Part shown: positions 34,413 through 42,224 of the stretch, piece after piece
How positions within the stretch are numbered: position 1 is the stretch's first letter
Layout of the letters: each line of letters begins with the position of its first letter
Source: RBG-13-51-18 sp050014095
Lineage (GTDB): Bacteria > Chloroflexota > Dehalococcoidia > Dehalococcoidales > RBG-16-60-22
Length of the DNA: 64,000 nucleotides
Reading direction: 5' to 3'
Assembly: GCA_050014095.1 (NCBI GenBank)
Contig: JBEKDZ010000005.1
Coordinates: forward strand, 124,001 to 188,000
The notes under the pieces: generated by a model
Database searches by the model: none
Told to the model about the DNA's origin: nothing
Seen by the model: only the letters and a program-made list of their open reading frames with translations
Translations under genes and position numbers: made by a program

Positions 34413-35183
34413 CTACTGCCTGAAGATATCGGGTAAAGGAATGACGGTAAAGCCGGCATTTTTTAGATAAGCCATCTGCTCCTTGAAGTTAGCTACCGGG
34501 GTGGAGGTTGCTTCGGGTCCATCATCAGAGATAAGATGGTACACCAGGCATACTGCGGTATTAGGGCCCGCCTGCTCAACGATGGACTTAAAGCTATTCA
34601 TATCTTGATTGGTTATCTGCCAGGCGGCAACACGATATCTAGCTTTCGGGTCAGTCGTGTTGGTGCTATAAACACGCTCTTGAGTCCAGCCGCCCCGGGC
34701 GCAGGTATAATTAGCCGCGATAGCTTGCTCGATAATCCTATCATCCCATTCGTAAAAGGGATAAATCAGGGTGCTGACTTCAAAGCCGAGGTTCTCAAGG
34801 TCTTTCTTGGATTCAGCCAATTCATTGCGTAGCTGCTCGTCCGAGAGACTCCTTAAATGAACGTGAGTTTTCGTGTGACTGGCAATGTCCATGCCGTAAT
34901 TCGCCAGGTCTCTTAACTGGTTGGCACTCATATACTCCATTATATCGTGCCCCTTATTAATATGGTCGGTAATGACGCCGAAAGTTGCCTTAAAGTTATA
35001 TTCGAGCAGAACTGGCAGAGCAACATCGTACTGATTGGTAAAGGCATCATCAAAAAATAAGCAGACGAGTGTGGCATGGGGTGGGATAGGTATTGGCGCT
35101 GGTTTGGGAATGTGGGTTTTCTGGCAACCAGCAAATACTACCAAAAGCAATAGACATATAGTGAGGAATATCTTCGCTTTCAT
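34413..35183 (-). CDS. Polysaccharide deacetylase lipoprotein (NodB domain)
   Basis: 256 residues with a lipobox ending at Cys20 (FAGC), so it sits on the outer face of the membrane. The NodB fold shows the catalytic and metal Asp pair in LFFDDAF (about 43-49) and the metal His pair in SHTKTH (about 103-108). A later IYPFYEW and VCLVYHLI supply the remaining motifs. It should remove acetyl groups from an N-acetylated polysaccharide or peptidoglycan. It could act on the product of the GT2 enzyme at 27738, but is not linked to it. Confidence 0.88.
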   Translation of the reverse strand: MKAKIFLTICLLLLVVFAGCQKTHIPKPAPIPIPPHATLVCLFFDDAFTNQYDVALPVLLEYNFKATFGVITDHINKGHDIMEYMSANQLRDLANYGMDIASHTKTHVHLRSLSDEQLRNELAESKKDLENLGFEVSTLIYPFYEWDDRIIEQAIAANYTCARGGWTQERVYSTNTTDPKARYRVAAWQITNQDMNSFKSIVEQAGPNTAVCLVYHLISDDGPEATSTPVANFKEQMAYLKNAGFTVIPLPDIFRQ

Positions 35184-35409
35184 CGCTTTTCTTGCCGAAT
35201 AATCTAAACGTTGTTGATTATAGATTATTTGCTTTATATTATCAATTAGGCTTCCTGAACGTTTCCATAATCAGTCGGTTAAACGACGAGGAGACTGGCA
35301 ATAAGTACCGCATCGATGGGTAAACTTGAACTTGAACCGCTCTTTTTTTAATGATACAATTATCGCAATTTAGGTTTATCTGTTTGGAAAGAAAGGATAT
35401 AGACAAAAT

Positions 35410-36378
35410 ATGTTATATGGCGCAGGCAAATACACATATGAATTGGCTAATTGGCAGGCTAAGTTTCCCGGAGGGTGGCAGCCTACCGAGGTAAATACTA
35501 TAGCCGTTGATTCGCAGGACAGGCTATACGCGTTCAACACCGGTGAATACCCGGTAACAGTCTTTGACCGTGACGGGAACTTGCTGAACACCTGGGGGAA
35601 AGATTCCTTTGCGCACAGTCACGGCGCCTTCATTGGTCCCGACGATTCGGTTTATTGCGCGGACGATGGCAACCACACTGTGAACAAATTTACCCCTGAA
35701 GGCAAGCTGCTCCTCACGCTGGGTAAAAAAGGTCAGCCTTCGGATACTGGTTTTACCTTTGAAGGCGAAGGCGGGAAAAAGCTAAACTTTTTCGAAGCTT
35801 TAGCGACAGTAAAACGAGGCGGACCGCCTTTCAATGCCCCGACTGGTGTCGCTCTCTCCGCGACGGGTGAAATCTATGTATCCGATGGTTACGGCAATGC
35901 ACGGGTGCATAAATTCTCCCCTGACGGCAAGCTGCTTTTATCCTGGGGTGAGCCGGGTAAAGGTCCCGGACAGTTCGTTGTGCCCCATGGACTCGCGGTA
36001 GATAAACGGGGGCGAGTGTTGGTGGCTGACCGGCACAATAACCGAATCCAGATTTTTAATGCCCAAGGGAAATATCTTACCGAATGGGGCGACCTTATCT
36101 TTCCGACGGCTATTTTCATTGACACTAGTCAAGTAGTGTATGTCTCCGAACTAATGCGTCCGGGGGTGAGCATATTCGATATTGATGGTAAGCTGCTGGC
36201 ACGCTGGGGTAATGAAGGCCGAACCAAGGAGGACCCCCTTTTCGTTACCCTTCATTCCATCGCGGTAGACTCACGAGGTAACATCTATGTTGCCGAAGTC
36301 ATGGGTGCTATCAAGGACACCCCTCTCTTTGCTACGCGAAAAACCAGGATGATACATAAGTTTTCCAGGAAGACATAG
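35410..36378 (+). CDS. NHL-repeat six-bladed beta-propeller protein
   Basis: 322 residues without a signal peptide. NHL-type repeats recur: NTIAVDSQDRLYAFN, VTVFDRDGNLLNTWG, GPDDSVYCADDGNHTVNKFTPEGK, GVALSATGEIYVSDGYGNARVHKFSPDG, and GLAVDKRGRVLVADRHNNRIQIF. This is a complete six-blade set of the TolB/peptidyl-alpha-hydroxyglycine-lyase type. Function may be binding or hydrolysis; no catalytic residues are assigned. Its ATG is weakly preceded by an AAGGA about 14 nt away. Confidence 0.82.
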   Translation: MLYGAGKYTYELANWQAKFPGGWQPTEVNTIAVDSQDRLYAFNTGEYPVTVFDRDGNLLNTWGKDSFAHSHGAFIGPDDSVYCADDGNHTVNKFTPEGKLLLTLGKKGQPSDTGFTFEGEGGKKLNFFEALATVKRGGPPFNAPTGVALSATGEIYVSDGYGNARVHKFSPDGKLLLSWGEPGKGPGQFVVPHGLAVDKRGRVLVADRHNNRIQIFNAQGKYLTEWGDLIFPTAIFIDTSQVVYVSELMRPGVSIFDIDGKLLARWGNEGRTKEDPLFVTLHSIAVDSRGNIYVAEVMGAIKDTPLFATRKTRMIHKFSRKT

Positions 36379-36428
36379 ACACCGCATATTTACTGGAATT
36401 TGAATGGAATTAGCCTATTAAAGCTACT

Positions 36429-36504
36429 TGGTGGACCCGGGGGGATTCGAACCCCCTACCTTTTGACTGCCAGTCAAACGTTCTCCCAAGTGAACTACGG
36501 GCCC
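36429..36504 (-). tRNA. tRNA-Ala (GGC)
   Basis: 76-nt cloverleaf with encoded CCA. The acceptor GGGCCCG/CGGGTCC includes the G3-U70 pair that identifies alanine tRNA. The anticodon loop is CTGGCAG (anticodon GGC), the T-arm is GGGGG-TTCGAAT-CCCCC. Confidence 0.97.
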
Positions 36505-36842
36505 GCGGATTCAATCATAATCTATCATAAAAGTGATATTACTGGCAAGATTCGCTCAAATGTGTAATTGTATACGGTTTGTTTACATCCTGTGATGTTT
36601 TGTTTATGCTTTGTTTATTTTCCAGATGTTATTATATAACTGTAATGTAAATAACTCATTAGTTAATCAAGTTGTTCCCCAGCTTGATAACGGCCCAATG
36701 GATGAAGGGGCCCGGCCAGTCCTCAAGAAAACCGGCACTTGAGGGTTAGCCTGGCCCCTTCTCTATTTTTTAATATGTTGAATAGAAAATATAAATGGGC
36801 TAAAATTTTTAAAGAACCAAATTAAACGCAAGGAGTAAGCTA
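36505..36842. other. Structured gap upstream of the cyclophilin gene
   Basis: 338 bp without a gene. AT-rich first half with promoter-like TTTACA and TATAAC stretches. From about 36667 come a small hairpin (ATCAAG/CTTGAT) and then a long compound hairpin (36714-36770) ending in a T-run. This could be a short independent transcript or a leader. Confidence 0.45.
36714..36770 (+). terminator. Long compound hairpin with T-tract
   Basis: Outer arms GAAGGGGCC/GGCCCCTTC and inner arms CCTCAAG/CTTGAGG are separated by an internal loop, and TCTATTTTTT follows. It lies 72 bp before the cyclophilin start and may terminate a short upstream RNA or act as an attenuator. Confidence 0.7.
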
Positions 36843-37436
36843 ATGGCGCATAAACTTCTGGTCGTACTGCTTATTGGCATATTGTTGGTAACTACAGGTC
36901 TGCTATCATTATCCTGTGGGAAAGCGGCAAATATAATGAGATTGACTTCTCCCCCCGCCATGACGATTGATGTTAATAAAAAATACACTGCCACGATTAA
37001 AACGGAAAAAGGCGACCTTGTGCTAGAGCTTTTCGCCAAAGATGTGCCGATTACGGTAAACAATTTCGTTTTTCTCGCCAGGCAGGGGTTTTATGACGGC
37101 TGCACCTTCCATCGCGTTATTCCTGGCTTCGTCGCCCAGGGCGGCGACCCCCTAGGCACAGGTATGGGCGGTCCCGGCTATAAAATCGATAACGAAATCA
37201 CGTCACATAAGCATGTAACCGGCGCTATCTCTATGGCTAACCATGGTCCCGATACCAACGGCTCCCAGTTCTTTATCTGCTACGACAATCTCCCCGACCT
37301 TGATGGTAATTATAGCGTCTTTGGACAGCTAATAAGTGGCTATGATGTCTTTTTAAACCTTACGCCGCGCGATCCGGATAAGGACCCCAAGTTCCAGGGC
37401 GACAAAATAATTACGATAACTATTACCGAGGAGTAG
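36843..37436 (+). CDS. Cyclophilin-type peptidyl-prolyl isomerase, lipoprotein
   Basis: 197 residues. A lipoprotein signal with Cys25 (LSLSC) puts the enzyme outside the membrane. The cyclophilin domain (about 45-197) has FHRVIPGFVAQGGDPLGTG with the catalytic Arg, GAISMANHGPDTNGSQFFI and LDGNYSVFGQLISG. It speeds proline isomerisation and helps fold exported proteins. ATG 36843 follows AAGGAG. The possible leader/terminator hairpin upstream suggests conditional expression. Ends next to the convergent VTT gene (2-bp gap). Confidence 0.94.
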   Translation: MAHKLLVVLLIGILLVTTGLLSLSCGKAANIMRLTSPPAMTIDVNKKYTATIKTEKGDLVLELFAKDVPITVNNFVFLARQGFYDGCTFHRVIPGFVAQGGDPLGTGMGGPGYKIDNEITSHKHVTGAISMANHGPDTNGSQFFICYDNLPDLDGNYSVFGQLISGYDVFLNLTPRDPDKDPKFQGDKIITITITEE

Positions 37437-37438
37437 TC

Positions 37439-38113
37439 TTATATCTCAATGCCGATAGCATGGAATATCCCTTTTAGTCCGAAGTACCCAGCGTAAACGA
37501 CGGTAAACGACTTGATTAGCTTGCCGACGAGGATAATAGGGATATATTTTTTCAATCCGAACTTCAGCGCTCCAGCGGCGAAAGCGGCGGGATAAAAGAA
37601 TGGATTTACAATAGAGGTCACGATAAGTAGCGTAATCGTGCCCCGCTTTCTAATGAGGTTTAGCAACTTGTCGTAATATTTTTGCACCCGGGTGTGCTTG
37701 CTCTGGCTTATAGCATGTCCCGCACCGCGTCCTGTGGCATATATCGTCATGGCGCCCACCACTTCGCCCAACGCAGCAAAGATGGCTACCAGCCAGGGGT
37801 AGGGCATAACGCCGCCCAGGGCGAAAACTATCGCCAGCATCGGTACGGGAACGATGACGGTTGCCCCTCCCAGGAGACTGATAAAAAAAGCGCCGAAATA
37901 GCCGTAGTTCTGGAGGTCCCTTACCTCGTCTTTGTAAATGATGATGGCAACCGCCATCAGTATCGTGATAACAACGCCAAAGATGCCGAGGGCGTAAACC
38001 CACTTGGGGGATTTTTTACTAGCTACTACTTCTTTGATTGGCTTATTTACTTCGTATACAGTTTTTTCTTCGGGTGTTTTTTCTGGCATAATGTCTATAT
38101 TATACATGGGCAT
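37439..38113 (-). CDS. VTT/DedA-like membrane protein
   Basis: 224 residues. A charged N-terminus, a helix near 40-62 and a VTT (SNARE-associated) domain after that: FFISLLGGATVIVPVPMLAI, ALGEVVGAMTIYATGRGAG, and VTSIVNPFFYPAAFAAGALKFGLKKY. DedA-like proteins help move lipids across membranes or keep the proton-motive force. The start at 38113 and an internal ATG at 38089 are both possible; neither has a strong ribosome site. The gene shares a bidirectional terminator with the heat-shock operon. Confidence 0.8.
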   Translation of the reverse strand: MPMYNIDIMPEKTPEEKTVYEVNKPIKEVVASKKSPKWVYALGIFGVVITILMAVAIIIYKDEVRDLQNYGYFGAFFISLLGGATVIVPVPMLAIVFALGGVMPYPWLVAIFAALGEVVGAMTIYATGRGAGHAISQSKHTRVQKYYDKLLNLIRKRGTITLLIVTSIVNPFFYPAAFAAGALKFGLKKYIPIILVGKLIKSFTVVYAGYFGLKGIFHAIGIEI

Positions 38114-38140
38114 GCTAATCCAGTCTACTTTCTTAAAAGC

Positions 38141-38170
38141 AAGAGTCCCGGCTCTACAGTCGGGACTCTT
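38141..38170. terminator. Terminator at the end of the heat-shock operon
   Basis: AAGAGTCCCG and CGGGACTCTT pair perfectly over a 10-nt loop; a T-rich stretch follows on either strand. It lies just past the clp stop codon. Confidence 0.8.
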
Positions 38171-38191
38171 TAGTTTTCCGGTTTTAAGCTA

Positions 38192-40651
38192 TCAGGCTGC
38201 GGCTTTAACCGCCGTTTTGGTCTTGAACGTAAGCTCGTCCGTTTCTTTATCGACATCGACCTTAACGGTATCGCCTTCCTTAAGCTCGCCGCGCAGCAGC
38301 TTGCTGGAAAGCGGATTCTCCACGTACCGCTCGATGATTCTCCTTAGCGGTCTGGCGCCGAAAATGGGGTCGTAGCCTTTTTCCGATAGCCAGTCCTTAG
38401 CTTTATCCGTCAGCTCTAGTCCAATCTTGCGCTCGCCGATGCGTTTTTCCAGGTCTTTAACGTTCAGGTCGACGATTTGCCGCAGATGCTCCTTGCCCAG
38501 CTCGTGGAAGACGATAATTTCGTCCAGCCGGTTCAGGAACTCCGGACGGAACAGCTTTCTTACCTCCGCCATGACCTTTTCTTTCATGGCTTCGTATTTA
38601 GTTTTTTGGGTTTCCGCGCTTTCTTTCCGCGTAGCGAATCCCAGCTGTCCTTCACGCTTGATAAGCTCCGCCCCGGCATTGCTGGTCATGACGATAACTG
38701 TATTCTTGAAGTCCACTGTCCGCCCCTGCCCATCCGTCAGTCGACCGTCATCCATAATCTGTAAGAGGGTGTTAAAGACATCCGGGTGCGCTTTTTCCAC
38801 CTCATCCAGCAGGATAACGCGGAAGGGTCGCCGTCGTACCGCCTCGGTAAGCTGCCCGCCCTCGTCGTAGCCGACGTAGCCTGGCGGCGCCCCGATGAGG
38901 CGCGATACGGTGTGCCTCTCTTGGTACTCGGACATATCCAGTCTTATCATAGCGTTCTCGTCGTCGAAGAGGAACCACGCCAGTGTGCGCACTAGCTCGG
39001 TCTTGCCTACGCCGGTGGGACCCAGGAACATGAAGCTGCCGATGGGGCGGCGGGGGTTTTTAAGCCCCGCCCGACTCCGCCGTATGGCTTCGGAGATAGC
39101 CGCAACTGCCTCCTCCTGGTCGATAAGGCGCTCGTGGATGCGTTCTTCCATATGTATTAGTTTCTGGGCTTCGCCCTCCAACATCTGCGATACCGGTATG
39201 CCCGTCCAACTGGAGATTAGCTGGGCGATGTGTTCTCCAGTTACCTCCTGGCTGATTTTCTCCTTCTTGAGCCAATCCTCTTTAGCTTTATTGTATTCCG
39301 GTTCCAGTTTCAGTCGCTCGGCTTTAAGCTCGGCAGCCTTTTGGAATTCGCTCCGCTGCGATGCCGCTTCCTCCTCGTTAGTTATCCGTTTAAGATTCTG
39401 CTCCATCGTTTTTACTTCCGGCGGTGCGCTCTCGCTATCGATACGCAGCTTGCTGGCTGCCTCGTCGATAAGGTCGATGGCTTTATCCGGTAGTTTCCGG
39501 TCAGAGATATAGCGTTGCGAAAGCTTGGCGGCTGTCTCGAGGGCTTCATCGGTAATTTTTACTTTATGATGCGCCTCATATCTCGGGCGCAGCCCTTTTA
39601 ATATCTCGATAGTATCTTCAACGCTGGGCTCCTCGACAAAGACCGGCTGAAAACGCCTCTCCAGGGCTTTATCTTTTTCGATATGTTTTCTATATTCGTC
39701 GAGCGTGGTGGCGCCGACACATTGCAGTTCGCCCCGCGCTAACGCTGGCTTGAGCATATTGCTGGCGTCGATGGCGCCCTCCGCCGCACCCGCCCCGACG
39801 ACCGTATGTATCTCATCGATGAACAGGATGATCTCTTTTTTAGCTTCTTTAATCTCGTCCATGACCGCCTTAAGTCGCTCCTCGAACTCACCGCGGAACT
39901 TGCTGCCCGCCACCAGCGACCCCATGTCCAGGGCGATGACCTTGCGTCCTTTCAGCGAGTCCGGCACATCATCGGCGGCGATTTTCTGCGCTAGCCCTTC
40001 GACGATGGCGGTTTTGCCCACCCCCGCCTCCCCCACGATGACCGGGTTATTCTTGGTACGCCGCGTCAGTATCTGCATGACGCGTTTAATCTCGGTCTCC
40101 CGTCCGATAACGGGGTCGAGCTCTCCCTTGCGTGCCAGCTCGGTCAGGTCGCGTCCGTACTTTTGCAGCGAGCGATATTTGCTTTCCGCCCGCGCGTCGT
40201 CGACTCTCCGGGAACCGCGCAGCTTTTGCAGGGCGGCATAGACTTTCTCCTGGGTAACGCCCGCGCCGTGAAGTATCCTGGCAGCATCACCCTTGTCGTC
40301 GTCGACGATGGCGATAAGCAAATGCTCGGTGCTGATAAACTCATCCTTGAGTCTGGTCGCCTCTTCGTCGGCTTTCTGCATAACCTGGGCGATACGGGGT
40401 GTAGCATAAATCTGCCCCGTCTGATAAGTCACCTTTGGGGTATTTTTTAAGGTGTCTTCCACCTGACCCCGGATGACGTCTGTATTAACTTTGAGCTCTT
40501 TAAGTATCTCCCCCACCAGCCCCTGTCGCTGTACCAGCAGGGCTAATAAAATATGTTCCACATCCCATTGGCTGTGCTTGAACTGCATCGCCATCTGCTG
40601 GGATATTTGTATCGCTTCTTGTGCCTGTTCCGTGAATCTTTCTTGCCTCAT
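38192..40651 (-). CDS. Clp ATPase chaperone (ClpB position, ClpC-like middle region)
   Basis: 819 residues: Clp N-domain (1-145), AAA+ module 1 (GEAGVGKTA, ILFIDEIHT), a short middle domain (about 395-450), AAA+ module 2 (GPTGVGKTE, VILLDEVEKAHP) and a ClpB-small C-domain. The third gene of dnaJ-hspR-clp, it would solubilise aggregated proteins with DnaK/DnaJ. Its middle region is shorter than the long coiled coil of ClpB (about 857 aa) and looks like the UVR-type segment of ClpC (EFQKAAELKAERLKL). No IGF/IGL loop was confirmed by eye, so coupling to ClpP is undecided. Starts 3 bp after the hspR stop. Confidence 0.88.
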   Translation of the reverse strand: MRQERFTEQAQEAIQISQQMAMQFKHSQWDVEHILLALLVQRQGLVGEILKELKVNTDVIRGQVEDTLKNTPKVTYQTGQIYATPRIAQVMQKADEEATRLKDEFISTEHLLIAIVDDDKGDAARILHGAGVTQEKVYAALQKLRGSRRVDDARAESKYRSLQKYGRDLTELARKGELDPVIGRETEIKRVMQILTRRTKNNPVIVGEAGVGKTAIVEGLAQKIAADDVPDSLKGRKVIALDMGSLVAGSKFRGEFEERLKAVMDEIKEAKKEIILFIDEIHTVVGAGAAEGAIDASNMLKPALARGELQCVGATTLDEYRKHIEKDKALERRFQPVFVEEPSVEDTIEILKGLRPRYEAHHKVKITDEALETAAKLSQRYISDRKLPDKAIDLIDEAASKLRIDSESAPPEVKTMEQNLKRITNEEEAASQRSEFQKAAELKAERLKLEPEYNKAKEDWLKKEKISQEVTGEHIAQLISSWTGIPVSQMLEGEAQKLIHMEERIHERLIDQEEAVAAISEAIRRSRAGLKNPRRPIGSFMFLGPTGVGKTELVRTLAWFLFDDENAMIRLDMSEYQERHTVSRLIGAPPGYVGYDEGGQLTEAVRRRPFRVILLDEVEKAHPDVFNTLLQIMDDGRLTDGQGRTVDFKNTVIVMTSNAGAELIKREGQLGFATRKESAETQKTKYEAMKEKVMAEVRKLFRPEFLNRLDEIIVFHELGKEHLRQIVDLNVKDLEKRIGERKIGLELTDKAKDWLSEKGYDPIFGARPLRRIIERYVENPLSSKLLRGELKEGDTVKVDVDKETDELTFKTKTAVKAAA

Positions 40652-40654
40652 TAT

Positions 40655-40972
40655 TTACTTCCCTCCCCTTAATTGCTTGATTTCTTTTTGCGCTTGTTCC
40701 AGCGCCTGCTGGATTTCGCCCATATGCTGCATCATCCGCAGGATGACCTCCACCCCCGGCAAATTTACCCCCATTTCGTCTACCAGCGCCCTGACTCTTT
40801 TAAGCAAGGCGATATCGTAGTCCGAATACAAGCGGACGTTTCCCTGCGAGCGGCGTGGCTCGATAACGCCGACCCTCTCGTAATAGCGCAGGGTGTGGGT
40901 GTGGATGTCCAGCATCCTGGCGGCGACGCTGATAACATAGCGTGGTTCTTTATCGTAGTTTTCTGTGTTCAC
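40655..40972 (-). CDS. hspR: HspR, MerR-family heat-shock repressor
   Basis: 105 residues. The MerR-type winged helix YVISVAARMLDIHTHTLRYYERVGVIEP is split over helices 1-2, followed by a wing and a coiled coil (QALEQAQKEIKQLRGGK). HspR represses its own operon with DnaK as co-repressor; the basic/Lys-rich tail is where DnaK could act. Starts at GTG 40972 with GGTGAGG upstream. Middle gene of dnaJ-hspR-clp. No canonical HAIR site was found; see the palindrome at 42053. Confidence 0.92.
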   Translation of the reverse strand: MNTENYDKEPRYVISVAARMLDIHTHTLRYYERVGVIEPRRSQGNVRLYSDYDIALLKRVRALVDEMGVNLPGVEVILRMMQHMGEIQQALEQAQKEIKQLRGGK

Positions 40973-40990
40973 TGCTGCCTCACCTCAATT

Positions 40991-41986
40991 TCAGGCGGGA
41001 CGTAACTTATTAAGCTGCCTGAATAGTTCCTTTTCTTTTTCCGTTAGTTTCGTCGGGACGACGATGTTCACCTTAACCATAAGGTCGCCCTTGGTGGATT
41101 TTCCTAGATGGGGCATGCCCTGTCCAGCCAGTCGAAAGACGCGTCCATTTTGGGTTTCCGGCGGGATTTTCAGCGCGAGCTTGCCTTTAGGCGTCGGCAC
41201 TTGCACTTCACCGCCCAGCACTGCCACCCCCAGAGGTACGGGTATATCGATACTCAAATCGTCGCCCTGCCGCTCGAAAACTTTATGCGGTCGGACGGTG
41301 ATATTAAGGTAAAGGTCGCCGCTGGCGCCGCCCCCATAGCCCGGCTGCCCCTTGCCGGAAATACGCACGCGTGAGCCGGTAGTTACGCCCATCGGTATTT
41401 TAACTTCCAGTCGGTTGATGCCAGCCACCACGCCGGCGCCCCGGCAGACGGAACACGGTACGTTCTGAATCTGCCCTGTACCCTGGCAAGCGGCGCAGGG
41501 CTGCTCCCCCTGCAAGTCTATCATCCGGCTGGTGCCGCTAAAGGCTTCTTCCAGGGTTACCTCGACATTCGTCTCAAGGTCCTGCCCGCGCGCGATGCGA
41601 GAGCGTCGTGAAGCCCCGCGACCGCGCAATCCCCCGAACAGCTCATCGAAAAGGTTATCCATCCCCCCGATGTCCCCGCCGAAGTGGTAGTTAGTGCCGT
41701 CACCGGTGCTGTGCTGCCGGTACTGACCCTGCTGCCGGGCAGCCTGCTCGAACTGGTCGGCATACTGCCACTTATCGCCATATTTATCGTACTTTTGCCT
41801 CTTCTCTTTATCGGAAAGTACCTCGTAGGCAGCGTTTATCTCCTTGAATTTCGATTCTGCCGTCTTATCGCCAGGGTTAACATCCGGGTGGTACTTACGC
41901 GCCAGCCGGCGGTAAGCCTGCTTGATATCTTTATCCGTGGCGTTTTTATTTACGCCCAATAAATCGTAATAATTTTTAACAGCCAT
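40991..41986 (-). CDS. dnaJ: DnaJ-type co-chaperone with two zinc-type repeats
   Basis: 331 residues. The J domain has the HPD motif in ARKYHPDVNPGD (about 28-38). A Gly/Phe-rich linker follows. Only two CxxCxGxG units are present (CAACQGTG, CSVCRGAG; about 160-180) where full DnaJ has four. The C-terminal substrate-binding barrels are complete. It stimulates DnaK and hands it unfolded proteins. First gene of dnaJ-hspR-clp (19-bp gap to hspR). A consensus promoter is present upstream (42008-42037). Confidence 0.9.
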   Translation of the reverse strand: MAVKNYYDLLGVNKNATDKDIKQAYRRLARKYHPDVNPGDKTAESKFKEINAAYEVLSDKEKRQKYDKYGDKWQYADQFEQAARQQGQYRQHSTGDGTNYHFGGDIGGMDNLFDELFGGLRGRGASRRSRIARGQDLETNVEVTLEEAFSGTSRMIDLQGEQPCAACQGTGQIQNVPCSVCRGAGVVAGINRLEVKIPMGVTTGSRVRISGKGQPGYGGGASGDLYLNITVRPHKVFERQGDDLSIDIPVPLGVAVLGGEVQVPTPKGKLALKIPPETQNGRVFRLAGQGMPHLGKSTKGDLMVKVNIVVPTKLTEKEKELFRQLNKLRPA

Positions 41987-42007
41987 TTCTTTTTGTCCTT
42001 AATATAT

Positions 42008-42037
42008 ATTATAAATCCGTTCCAGCTATCATGTCAA
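42008..42037 (-). promoter_or_regulatory. Consensus sigma-70 promoter of the dnaJ operon
   Basis: On the minus strand TTGACA (42037-42032) and TATAAT (42013-42008) are spaced by 18 bp, about 22 bp before the dnaJ ATG. Confidence 0.75.
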
Positions 42038-42052
42038 TAGCGAATAAGGAAA

Positions 42053-42072
42053 CTTAACAATTGAATGTTAAG
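42053..42072. promoter_or_regulatory. Inverted repeat between two divergent promoters
   Basis: CTTAACA and TGTTAAG (42053-42059, 42066-42072) are exact inverse arms around 6 nt. It lies 15 bp beyond the dnaJ -35 box. The layout resembles an HspR HAIR element (CTTGAGT-N7-ACTCAAG) with a different sequence, so HspR binding is only possible. Confidence 0.5.
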
Positions 42073-42105
42073 GCTTTTCACTTTAAATCAGTTTTAAAAC
42101 CTTGT

Positions 42106-42134
42106 TTGACAAACTATAATGATATTAATAGAAT
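42106..42134 (+). promoter_or_regulatory. Sigma-70 promoter of the pseudo-caspase gene
   Basis: TTGACA (42106-42111) and TAGAAT (42129-42134) with 17-bp spacing, about 90 bp before the GTG start at 42225. Confidence 0.6.
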
Positions 42135-42224
42135 AGTTAAGCTTTTTAACATAATTTACCAAATGGAGAATGTTGTCTTTTATTAAGACATGGTAGACGT
42201 AATATCGATGGAGGATAGTAATAA

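Noticed and set aside
38895..39512. A 205-codon + strand frame inside clp
   Set aside because: Antisense to the AAA+ gene with no recognisable domain; Ser-rich composition is typical of antisense frames.
41684..41962. Hydrophobic + strand frame inside dnaJ
   Set aside because: Antisense to the J domain; the hydrophobic run comes from complementing charged codons.
41987..42224. Canonical HspR HAIR element
   Set aside because: No CTTGAGT-N7-ACTCAAG was found; only a different inverted repeat (42053-42072).
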